A stretch of 13,637 bases of DNA from Winogradskyella sp. (GTDB taxonomy: Bacteria; Bacteroidota; Bacteroidia; Flavobacteriales; Flavobacteriaceae): positions 1 through 13,637 of the forward strand of contig JASBSE010000456.1 in assembly GCA_030149115.1 (NCBI GenBank), in the 5' to 3' direction. Below the pieces are notes generated by a model. It searched no databases, had not been told where the DNA came from, and saw nothing but the letters and a program-made list of their open reading frames with translations. Every line of letters begins with the position of its first letter. The stretch's first letter is position 1. Shown in pieces: positions 1 to 5,371 of this stretch. A program made the position numbers and the translations under genes.

Positions 1-195
1 TAACGGTCTCGGCTATGCGTAGTGCGGGATTTCAAAGCACTTCACTTTTGGTTTAGCACGAACGGAAGCCAAAGCTACGCTTTTATGTTTAATTTTTCTT
101 TACAAAAACGTCAAAGCTTAGCTTTGGCGGAATAGAAGCACTGACCTTTCGTCTTGTACTTTCGCCCGTATTACGTATAGCCAATGTTGGCGGTA
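1..195. repeat. attC-like hairpin repeat 1 (long variant)
   Basis: Imperfect inverted repeat with outer AAC (2-4) and GTT (186-188). After AAC come 6 unpaired bases (GGTCTC); GGCTATGCGTAGTGCGGG at 11-28 then pairs with the arm CCCGTATTACGTATAGCC before three unpaired bases (AAT) and GTT. This 6/3 asymmetric loop recurs in all five repeats of the window. The interior is longer than in the others (AAC to GTT 187 nt against 123-124) and holds its own perfect 10-bp stem, GCCAAAGCTA (68-77) with TAGCTTTGGC (119-128). The right flank GTTGGCGGTA (186-195) is the inverse complement of the left flank of repeat 2. The left flank lies outside the window. It is read as the attC-like site downstream of block 1. 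Confidence 0.75.
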
Positions 196-218
196 GTTAT
201 TTTATTTCAGGACGCTTT

Positions 219-437
219 GTCAACTATCAAGTGGGTTGTTTTCGGTCTTTTTGAGAACAGAATCCGCTTTAAAATATTTGGCTTGTTATCATACTAAGGG
301 AAAATGCTGCTGTGAACACTGAATAGTCCAAAGGTGCTTTCAAACCTGTTGTAAAAGCATAAAAGTAATATTTCGCTGAGTTTTGCAAATAGTTCGGTTT
401 TAAATCCAATGAGCAGACTGATGGCAAAAACTTCTTC
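219..437 (-). pseudogene. remnant of a doxX 3' end
   Basis: This gene-free stretch is a decayed copy of the 3' half of the doxX gene at 1566-2021. Long identical runs are shared with 1565-1803, for example the bases encoding GFKTELFAKLS and TTGLKAPLDYSVFTA and the terminal LDS plus stop. A short deletion after the LLLCF segment shifts the frame and a TAA follows after about 28 further codons, so no full product can be made. No start is retained. The remnant sits 3' of two genes (442-1550) that follow the intact doxX, so the two genes are bracketed by direct repeats of doxX. This suggests insertion or recombination between doxX copies. Confidence 0.85.
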
Positions 438-441
438 GTTT

Positions 442-930
442 CTATTTCTTTTTGGGTTTCATTACTTTTCTTAATGTTTTAACCCACCAAGTCCATTCAC
501 TACTTTTTTTATCTTTTGAAAAATGATTTTCCACTTTGTCGAATGCGTCTTCAATATACGCATCGTGCAACCACCGAATTGCCAAAACCCATTTTAATGT
601 TGCTGTTCCTGATGTTATTAAATCAATAATATGTGTTAGTTGTGTTTTATTTGGTTCAGTTTCTGAAAATTCAAACTTATGAAAACCATCAAAACCTTTT
701 AGGTCAAATTTAAATGTAATAGAATTGTCTGGTTGATATTCTGTTACAAAATATTTAATAGGTCCGTGTCCACCTTTTGAACCCACTTGTAAACCTTTGT
801 CTAATATCATTGGTGACCATTTATCAGTCGCCAACATCATATCGTTATCGGTCGCCAAAGTTTTTAATAATTTTGCAAGTTCAGTCTTCGGTTGATTAAT
901 TTGCCTTTTATGAATGTTAATGACCTTCAT
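442..930 (-). CDS. SRPBCC-fold (START/polyketide cyclase-like) protein
   Basis: 162-aa soluble protein that reads like a small SRPBCC (Bet v1/START-like) domain. It has an N-terminal strand and short helices, a run of strands with alternating hydrophobic residues (about 45-105: IKYFVTEYQP, ITFKFDL, HKFEFSE, TQLTHIIDL), and a long C-terminal helix (about 110-140) that usually closes the ligand cavity. The C terminus is lysine-rich. No catalytic residues can be assigned and the ligand is unknown. The ATG at 930 lies 2 bp after the stop of the membrane protein gene at 933-1550, so the two are co-transcribed and possibly translationally coupled. Both are bracketed by an intact doxX and a doxX remnant, which suggests a joint later insertion into the operon. 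Confidence 0.6.
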   Translation of the reverse strand: MKVINIHKRQINQPKTELAKLLKTLATDNDMMLATDKWSPMILDKGLQVGSKGGHGPIKYFVTEYQPDNSITFKFDLKGFDGFHKFEFSETEPNKTQLTHIIDLITSGTATLKWVLAIRWLHDAYIEDAFDKVENHFSKDKKSSEWTWWVKTLRKVMKPKKK

Positions 931-932
931 AG

Positions 933-1550
933 CTATTTGCCAATTAAAATATTATACTCACTCGGAATTTCTACTCCTTTAAATTGATTTGTTAGACCGT
1001 AAAATATTGTAATGGTCAAAACAAATCCAAAAATCAAAATTGCAGTTGCTTGTTGTTTTGGTGTCAGGTTTAAGAAGTTTGACTTCATTTTTTTGTTATG
1101 AATTGAAGCAATGTGTCCAAAAAATGAAAGAATTGCAAGTCCGTAATATGGAATAAAAAATAAATTGAAAGGAAATGAATTTAGTCCTGCAACACCAAAA
1201 TAAAAATTAGTGTCAAGATGTAGAAAAAGCCGCCCACCTAAAACGGCACTTAAATGAATGATAAAAAATATTGCCAAGTAAAGTCCTGTCCAAATGTGTA
1301 GTTTTTCAAAATTAGAATTTGCTATTTTCTTGTTTGCTTTGAAAAGTCTCAGCCCTGAAATAATTTGAACAAGTATAGCAAGTAACAAAACGGTTTCAAC
1401 AAATATGTTACGATAGAAATGTCGGAAATTGTTCATTATTTCTATGTGTTTGTCAGCACCAAAAATGCTACAAAAATGATTGAATAAATGCAGTCCAATA
1501 AAAATCGTTATCGTCAGTCCTGATAAGTAATGAATTTTCTTAATTTTCAT
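933..1550 (-). CDS. five-helix membrane protein, possible cytochrome b-like
   Basis: 205-aa integral membrane protein with about five hydrophobic helices (approximately 8-28, 50-70, 86-106, 128-150, 166-186). Histidines lie in or beside helices: H21 and H25 in the first, H85 and H99 around the third, H146 and H151 at the end of the fourth. The start HYLSGLTITIFIGLHL resembles the first helix of succinate dehydrogenase/fumarate reductase cytochrome b subunits, and LHIWTG and IIHL also fit a heme-ligating helix, but I cannot assign heme binding with certainty. No sdhA or sdhB neighbour is present. ATG at 1550; doxX ends 15 bp upstream, and the next gene starts 2 bp after its stop. Its likely role is membrane redox or transport together with DoxX. 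Confidence 0.55.
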   Translation of the reverse strand: MKIKKIHYLSGLTITIFIGLHLFNHFCSIFGADKHIEIMNNFRHFYRNIFVETVLLLAILVQIISGLRLFKANKKIANSNFEKLHIWTGLYLAIFFIIHLSAVLGGRLFLHLDTNFYFGVAGLNSFPFNLFFIPYYGLAILSFFGHIASIHNKKMKSNFLNLTPKQQATAILIFGFVLTITIFYGLTNQFKGVEIPSEYNILIGK

Positions 1551-1565
1551 ATTATACTTGTTTTG

Positions 1566-2021
1566 TCAACTATCGAGTAATTTGCTTTTGTTCTTTTTGA
1601 GAATAGAATCCACTTCAAAATACTTGTTAGTTATCATACTAAGTGAAAAAGCCGCTGCCGTTGCCGTGAATACGGAGTAGTCCAAAGGTGCTTTCAAGCC
1701 TGTCGTAAATGTCATGGACAAGGCAAAACACAACAGTAAAATACCACTGAGTTTTGCAAATAGTTCGGTTTTAAATCCAATGAGCAAACAGATGGCAAAA
1801 AACACTTCCAATATGGTTGCTACAAACCCCACGAATGGGACAACAATATCAGGCAGCCACGGAAGCAATGTATGGGTGTAATTTAGAAAGTTTCCCCAAT
1901 TTCCCCAGGCAGAGACCTCTTTGGGCCAATAGCCCAATCGGTCAAAAACAGCCGACAAAAATGCGGTGGATAAAGCAACCCGTAGAAATATTTTTATGAT
2001 TTTATTTTGTTGAATGTTCAT
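1566..2021 (-). CDS. DoxX family membrane protein
   Basis: 151-aa protein with four hydrophobic helices (about 8-28, 57-77, 84-104, 107-127), the usual length and layout of DoxX/DoxD-like quinone-related membrane proteins. Typical are the N-terminal IFLRVALSTAFLSAVFDRLG and the GFKTELFAKLSG turn between helices 2 and 3. DoxX relatives are linked to thiosulfate:quinone oxidoreduction in archaea and to oxidative-stress membrane complexes in bacteria; the role here is inferred only from the family. The ATG (2019-2021) overlaps the stop of the upstream FMN-binding gene as ATGA, so translation is coupled. A second, decayed copy of its 3' half lies at 219-437. A divergent paralogue is at 3711-4166. 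Confidence 0.85.
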   Translation of the reverse strand: MNIQQNKIIKIFLRVALSTAFLSAVFDRLGYWPKEVSAWGNWGNFLNYTHTLLPWLPDIVVPFVGFVATILEVFFAICLLIGFKTELFAKLSGILLLCFALSMTFTTGLKAPLDYSVFTATAAAFSLSMITNKYFEVDSILKKNKSKLLDS

Positions 2022-2479
2022 AGCTCGTTATTGTAAATTTTAGAAAAATGTTTTGCCAAGGTATCTTCCGTAGCATTTTGGTCGTACTTATAGGCCGGTG
2101 ATTTCAGACCCTTTACAGCATCAACTTTAACTTTAACGGCATAATGCACGGGATATTGAGTCCCATGGTTTTTCCATAATGGCTTAGCAACGAAATCGTA
2201 CTCGGGAGTCCCTTGCTGAAAAAGTGTTGCTTCACCTTCAAGACAAAATCCTTTTCGTCTGAAAAAATCAACCACGTTGATGGCTACTTTCGGGTTGGTT
2301 TTTAAATTCTCTACAGTGTTAAAAGACTCGATATGTGCAAAAATCACATGGCAATCGTCCCAAACATCTAATGAAGCCTTTGGAGATATGTTTGGGCTAC
2401 CATCAGGGTTGACGGTAGCCACAAAACAGAGTTTTGCCTTTTTAATAATTGTTTCAATTTCTTGGCTTATCCTTTTCAT
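2018..2479 (-). CDS. pyridoxamine 5'-phosphate oxidase-like FMN-binding split-barrel protein
   Basis: 153-aa protein of the PNPOx-like/FMN-binding split-barrel superfamily. The N terminus (about 15-35, AKLCFVATVNPDGSPNISPK) is the characteristic first strand pair that contacts flavin. It is followed by WDDCHVIFAHIESFNTVENL and the NPKVAINVVDF strand typical of these single-domain flavoproteins. Such proteins bind FMN (or F420 or heme in some branches) and usually act as flavin-dependent reductases; the substrate cannot be told. It is the second gene of the ahpD-like operon: ATG at 2479, 9 bp after the AhpD-like stop, and its own stop overlaps the doxX start by 4 bp (ATGA). It is probably a cytoplasmic redox enzyme supplying or protecting the DoxX system. 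Confidence 0.85.
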   Translation of the reverse strand: MKRISQEIETIIKKAKLCFVATVNPDGSPNISPKASLDVWDDCHVIFAHIESFNTVENLKTNPKVAINVVDFFRRKGFCLEGEATLFQQGTPEYDFVAKPLWKNHGTQYPVHYAVKVKVDAVKGLKSPAYKYDQNATEDTLAKHFSKIYNNEL

Positions 2480-2488
2480 TTGATTGGC

Positions 2489-2941
2489 TTATTCTTGTGA
2501 TTTAAAAGGTTCCAAAAGAGTACCTCTGCCAATTCTGTTCCAAGCATTGATACAAGTGGCCGCCATGATGATGTCCGCTATTTTTTGGTCGTCAAATAAG
2601 CTTTTTGCTTCCGTATAAGCTGCATCTGTGATTCCTTCTTTGGTGATGTTCGTAACTTCATCAGTAATACGTAAAATGGCTCGCTCTTCATCTGAAAAAA
2701 ACGGGGCATCTTCCCAAGCCGACAGAGCGTGTAGCCTGTATTGTTTTTCTCCTTTTTCTATGGCTTCCTTGGTGTGCGATTGGATGCAATAGGCACAACC
2801 ATTGATATGGGAAGCCCTGATATAAATCAGCAAAAGCTCAGCATTGGTAAGCGAACTGTTTCTAAGTTGCTTGTCCAATTCGATAAGGGGTTGGTAATAG
2901 GAAGATTGCACTTCATAAATGTCAATACGTTTTGTACTCAT
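2489..2941 (-). CDS. AhpD-like / carboxymuconolactone decarboxylase-family protein
   Basis: 150-aa alkylhydroperoxidase-like protein. The family signature NGCAYCIQSH (about 48-57) gives a redox CxxC (C49, C52) followed by H56, as in AhpD, where the cysteines reduce peroxides or peroxiredoxin partners. The rest is helical, with the usual WEDAPFFSDEERAIL segment. I start it at ATG 2941: the frame can be extended to a TTG at 2971, but that TTG lies inside the promoter box TACCTTTG (2969-2976), so the longer start is implausible; the ATG has the A-rich leader AAAACAAAAATT. It is the first gene of an operon running to 442 (AhpD-like, FMN protein, DoxX, membrane protein, SRPBCC) and is preceded by a Crp/Fnr regulator gene. 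Confidence 0.88.
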   Translation of the reverse strand: MSTKRIDIYEVQSSYYQPLIELDKQLRNSSLTNAELLLIYIRASHINGCAYCIQSHTKEAIEKGEKQYRLHALSAWEDAPFFSDEERAILRITDEVTNITKEGITDAAYTEAKSLFDDQKIADIIMAATCINAWNRIGRGTLLEPFKSQE

Positions 2942-2968
2942 AATTTTTGTTTTAAATGAATAATGAGA

Positions 2969-2976
2969 CAAAGGTA
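2969..2976 (-). promoter_or_regulatory. Bacteroidota -7 promoter box (TACCTTTG) for the ahpD-like operon
   Basis: Minus-strand TACCTTTG matches the TAnnTTTG -7 consensus of Bacteroidota primary-sigma promoters. It lies 27 bp before the ATG at 2941, leaving a short leader of about 20 nt. A clear -33 TTG at the usual 19-21 spacing is not seen; there is a T-rich run (TTTT) instead. An imperfect dyad ATTTCA-N5-TGAAAT at 3006-3022 lies about 30 bp further upstream and could be a regulator site, for example for the adjacent Crp-type protein; this is speculative. Confidence 0.55.
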
Positions 2977-3021
2977 TCGGGCTCTGAGGAGGAAAATCTT
3001 AATCTATTTCAAGAAATGAAA

Positions 3022-3600
3022 TTATACGCTATTGCTCCGTATTTTGCTATAAAATTCAGGAGTCATCCCCAAGTAGGAAGCAATCATATATTGAGGTACT
3101 CTTTGTAGGAATTGCGGGTTTTGGCTAACAAATTTTTGGTACAATTCTTTCCCCGAATAGCTTAACATATATTCCATTCTACGCTGTGAGGCAATAAATG
3201 TTTTTTCCATTATTATCCTGAACAGCGTATTGATTTTTGGGATTTCCAAGGTCAGCTTTTCAAAAGATGTTTGGTTCAAGGTTAATAGCTCGGTATTCTC
3301 AATTGCCTGAATATAAATGTTCGATGGCTTTTGGTTGATTAGGCTGTCGTATTCCGTTATCCACCAATTGTCAAGCCCAAAATGGATAATTTGCTCATTG
3401 CCTTTGCTGTCTATGTAATACAATCGCAGACATCCCTTTACTACAAAATATCTTGCCGTGCAGATTCGCCCTGCTTTAAGTAAGAAATCTCCCTTATTTA
3501 ACACTGTCTTTTTTAGGAAAGACTGAAAACGTTCGTTTTCCTGTTCGGTCAGGTCAATGTATCTTTTTAAATAGGATGATAAATTATCGTTCACTTTCAT
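3022..3600 (-). CDS. Crp/Fnr-family transcriptional regulator (A)
   Basis: 192-aa regulator with an N-terminal cyclic-nucleotide-binding-like beta-roll (about 25-110, KGDFLLKAGRICTARYFVVKG), a dimerisation helix (about 115-145, ending in IASQRRMEYML) and a C-terminal helix-turn-helix (RVPQYMIASYLGMTPEFYSKI). This short form is common in Bacteroidota, and the effector is unknown; no iron-sulfur cysteine cluster like that of Fnr is seen. The ATG at 3600 is chosen over an in-frame TTG at 3618. Its stop lies about 80 bp before the ahpD-like gene, which it probably controls. It is a paralogue of the regulator at 4632-5213. Confidence 0.88.
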   Translation of the reverse strand: MKVNDNLSSYLKRYIDLTEQENERFQSFLKKTVLNKGDFLLKAGRICTARYFVVKGCLRLYYIDSKGNEQIIHFGLDNWWITEYDSLINQKPSNIYIQAIENTELLTLNQTSFEKLTLEIPKINTLFRIIMEKTFIASQRRMEYMLSYSGKELYQKFVSQNPQFLQRVPQYMIASYLGMTPEFYSKIRSNSV

Positions 3601-3624
3601 TTTTTGAATGGTCTGCAAAAAGCA

Positions 3625-3660
3625 GTGGCGGCTTAAAAGCTATCACTTTCAAACCGCCAC
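3625..3660 (-). promoter_or_regulatory. inverted repeat in the leader of Crp-family gene A
   Basis: GTGGCGG (3625-3631) pairs with CCGCCAC (3654-3660), extended by weaker A/T pairing, around a loop of about 22 nt. It lies directly downstream of the -7 box at 3660-3667 and upstream of the ATG at 3600, so it would be in the 5' leader. It could be a leader structure, an operator, or the terminator of the doxX transcript ending at 3711. Nothing distinguishes these options. Confidence 0.45.
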
Positions 3661-3667
3661 AAAGTTA
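3660..3667 (-). promoter_or_regulatory. Bacteroidota -7 promoter box (TAACTTTG) for Crp-family gene A
   Basis: Minus-strand TAACTTTG fits TAnnTTTG and lies 60 bp before the ATG at 3600. No clear -33 TTG at the usual spacing. The same octamer precedes the block 2 and block 4 operons. Confidence 0.5.
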
Positions 3668-3710
3668 CAAAATTAGGCGACCACTTTACTGTTATTGCTT
3701 AGGTCTTATG

Positions 3711-4166
3711 TCAGACGTTTTCATTTTTGGAGATGATTGTGCCATCAATGGAATACTTTCCTGCTCCTGTTAATATCAGGCTAATCGCCATCCCTATCCA
3801 CAGGAGGAAAAATTCATAGCCTTCACCCGGCTGATTTCCGAACCAATTCATAAAAAAGCCATTTTGGATATGAGAAGTGAATACAATGCCAAGTGCCAAA
3901 AAAATATAGCAGACGGCAATCGCTCTTGTAGCCACTCCCGCAATGAGGGCAATAGCACCGATAGATTCTAGAACAATGACCAGAAATCCGATAATCCATG
4001 GCAGACCAACGGTTTCAGTAAAGAAATCCATTGTGCCTGAAAATCCATAGCCACCAAACCAACCTAAAAGTTTTTGTGCTCCATGTGCGAATACCACTGT
4101 ACCTAATATTACACGAACAATAAGTGGTGCATAGGAATCTGTAGTTTGAAATAGTTTAAGTTTCAT
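3711..4166 (-). CDS. DoxX family membrane protein (paralogue)
   Basis: 151-aa DoxX protein with four membrane helices (about 12-30, 55-78, 80-100, 120-140). The family signature FAHGAQKLLGWFGGYG follows the first helix, and the next segment GFSGTMDFFTETVGLP is also typical. I use ATG 4166, because a longer in-frame ATG at 4283 would overlap most of the upstream gene, while 4166 lies 10 bp after that gene's stop and begins the canonical DoxX N terminus. It is probably co-transcribed with the NTF2-like gene at 4177-4530. It is closer to the widespread bacterial DoxX group than the copy at 1566-2021. Function in redox or membrane stress is inferred from the family only. Confidence 0.88.
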   Translation of the reverse strand: MKLKLFQTTDSYAPLIVRVILGTVVFAHGAQKLLGWFGGYGFSGTMDFFTETVGLPWIIGFLVIVLESIGAIALIAGVATRAIAVCYIFLALGIVFTSHIQNGFFMNWFGNQPGEGYEFFLLWIGMAISLILTGAGKYSIDGTIISKNENV

Positions 4167-4176
4167 ATTTTTCGAT

Positions 4177-4530
4177 TTAATTGTTATAGTAAAATTTTTC
4201 TTTGATAATTTTTCCGTCTTTCCATTCTTGGACAGACACTTGGGAATAATTCCGTATGCCCCATTCTTTGTGCGTGTAGTCATAATGCCACTCTACCATA
4301 GTTGTATTTTCTCCGAGTGTTACTTTTAGCGGTTTGGCACCTCTGAATTCTGTAATGTTGCCGAAAAATTCCTCTTCACGTTTTCGGTTGGCTTCTTTGC
4401 CAACAACTGGTTCAGATTCATTTTCCTGCATGATGACATTTTCATCATAGTATTTTTCAAAGGCTTCCATCGCCTTACCTTGAAGAATCAAGTCATTCAA
4501 GTCTGTGATTTTTTCTAATAATTTTGACAT
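4177..4530 (-). CDS. SnoaL/NTF2-like domain protein
   Basis: 117-aa protein with the cone-shaped NTF2-like (SnoaL) fold pattern: an N-terminal helix pair (LLEKITDLNDLILQGKAMEAFEKYY), then strands DENVIMQEN, TTMVEWHYDY and YSQVSVQEWKDGKIIKEKFYY. The last segment is the usual final strand pair, where polar residues line a small-molecule pocket. Catalytic activity is not evident. ATG 4530 is preceded by AAAGGA 4 bp upstream, an unusually good ribosome site for this region; the frame also extends to a TTG at 4560, which I reject. It forms a probable two-gene operon with the DoxX gene 10 bp downstream, following the Crp-type regulator at 4632-5213. Confidence 0.75.
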   Translation of the reverse strand: MSKLLEKITDLNDLILQGKAMEAFEKYYDENVIMQENESEPVVGKEANRKREEEFFGNITEFRGAKPLKVTLGENTTMVEWHYDYTHKEWGIRNYSQVSVQEWKDGKIIKEKFYYNN

Positions 4531-4631
4531 ATCCTTTGTATTTAAAATTTGATATGGCAAAGGTCAGAAAGGAGAAGCTATCAGAAATTCACATAGGAGT
4601 AAAAAGAATGTTCACCTAGATTAACAAAAAG

Positions 4632-5213
4632 CTAACTCTCTGAGATAAGTTCTGCTCTTATCTTGCTGAGAAACTGTTTAGTTATTCCAAGGTAGGAGGC
4701 TATGAGGTACTGTGGTACACGCTGTTCAATGTCCCTGTACTGATTACGAAAAAGGAGGTATCTTTCTTTTGCGGTGAGGCTGAAGTTTCTAACTATTCGC
4801 TTTTGAGAAGCTACATAGGCTTTTTGTATAATGATTCGGAAAAAGCGTTCCAGTTGTGGGATTTGCGTATATAAAAGTTTGAGGCTTTCGTGTGTGAATT
4901 GTGCTACTATTGTTTTCTCCAGGCATTGCACATTGTAGTCGGCAGGTTCTTGTATGATAAAACTGCCTAAATCAGCCGTCCACCAATTTTCAATGGCAAA
5001 CATGACTACATGTTCGTTGCCTTCTGTATCTATAAAAAAGGTTTTGGCACAACCCGAAATGATGAAGGATTCATATTTGCACACGTCTCCCTGCTGTACA
5101 ATATACTGCCCCTTTAGGTAGGTTCTAATCTTCACATGTTCTGACAGGACTGCAATCTCCTCGTCAGTCAGCTCGATGTATCTTTTTATATAAGATAGTA
5201 GATTTGTGTTCAT
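4632..5213 (-). CDS. Crp/Fnr-family transcriptional regulator (B)
   Basis: 193-aa paralogue of the regulator at 3022-3600: a cyclic-nucleotide-binding-like beta-roll (about 30-110, KGQYIVQQGDVCKYESFIISG), a dimer helix ending in AYVASQKRIVRNF, and a C-terminal helix-turn-helix (QRVPQYLIASYLGITKQFLSKI). The ligand is unknown. ATG 5213 sits in AATTAAAAAAAATG directly beside the right boundary of block 1 (TACCGCCAAC, 5224-5233). No promoter fits in the 10 bp between, so its transcription must start inside repeat 2 or upstream of it. It probably controls the NTF2-like and DoxX genes downstream. Confidence 0.88.
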   Translation of the reverse strand: MNTNLLSYIKRYIELTDEEIAVLSEHVKIRTYLKGQYIVQQGDVCKYESFIISGCAKTFFIDTEGNEHVVMFAIENWWTADLGSFIIQEPADYNVQCLEKTIVAQFTHESLKLLYTQIPQLERFFRIIIQKAYVASQKRIVRNFSLTAKERYLLFRNQYRDIEQRVPQYLIASYLGITKQFLSKIRAELISES

Positions 5214-5223
5214 TTTTTTTAAT

Positions 5224-5360
5224 TACCGCCAACGGTCTAGTATAAGAATAGTAGCGGATTTTTACGCACTAACTTTTCGGTTAAATACAAACCTTCTATA
5301 TATTTACACACTCTTGAATTAGCACTAAAACCGCTATTATTTTTATACATTGTTGGGCGT
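5224..5360. repeat. attC-like hairpin repeat 2
   Basis: Outer AAC (5231-5233) and GTT (5352-5354), 124 nt apart end to end. After AAC come six unpaired bases (GGTCTA); the stem GTATAAGAATAGTAGCGG pairs with CCGCTATTATTTTTATAC, then three unpaired bases (ATT) precede GTT. The interior carries the GCACTAACTTTTCGGTTAAA segment also found in repeats 3 and 4. The left flank TACCGCCAAC matches the inverted right flank of repeat 1; the right flank GTTGGGCGT matches the inverted left flank of repeat 3. GTTGGGC fits the integron R' consensus GTTRRRY. The stop of the methyltransferase gene (5372) is 11 bp away. Confidence 0.85.
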
Positions 5361-5371
5361 TCGTACTTTTT

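Larger units (their letters stand above)
186..5233 (-). mobile_element. cassette-like block 1 (Crp/DoxX stress genes)
   Basis: Stretch bounded by GTTGGCGGTA (186-195) and its exact reverse complement TACCGCCAAC (5224-5233), each forming the outer edge of an attC-like repeat. It holds nine minus-strand genes and a doxX remnant. At about 5 kb it is far larger than a usual integron cassette, and it is the only block whose first gene starts directly at the boundary with no visible promoter between. The cassette reading is inference from the boundary symmetry; no integrase is present. Confidence 0.5.

Noticed and set aside
2942..2971. Longer AhpD-like start at TTG 2971, and similar TTG starts at 3618, 4560 and 11356
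   Set aside because: Each has an in-frame ATG a few codons downstream in a better context, and TTG 2971 falls inside the promoter box.
4167..4283. 39-residue N-terminal extension of the second DoxX from ATG 4283
   Set aside because: It overlaps the coding end of the NTF2-like gene in another frame and adds a sequence unlike DoxX; ATG 4166 begins the normal N terminus.
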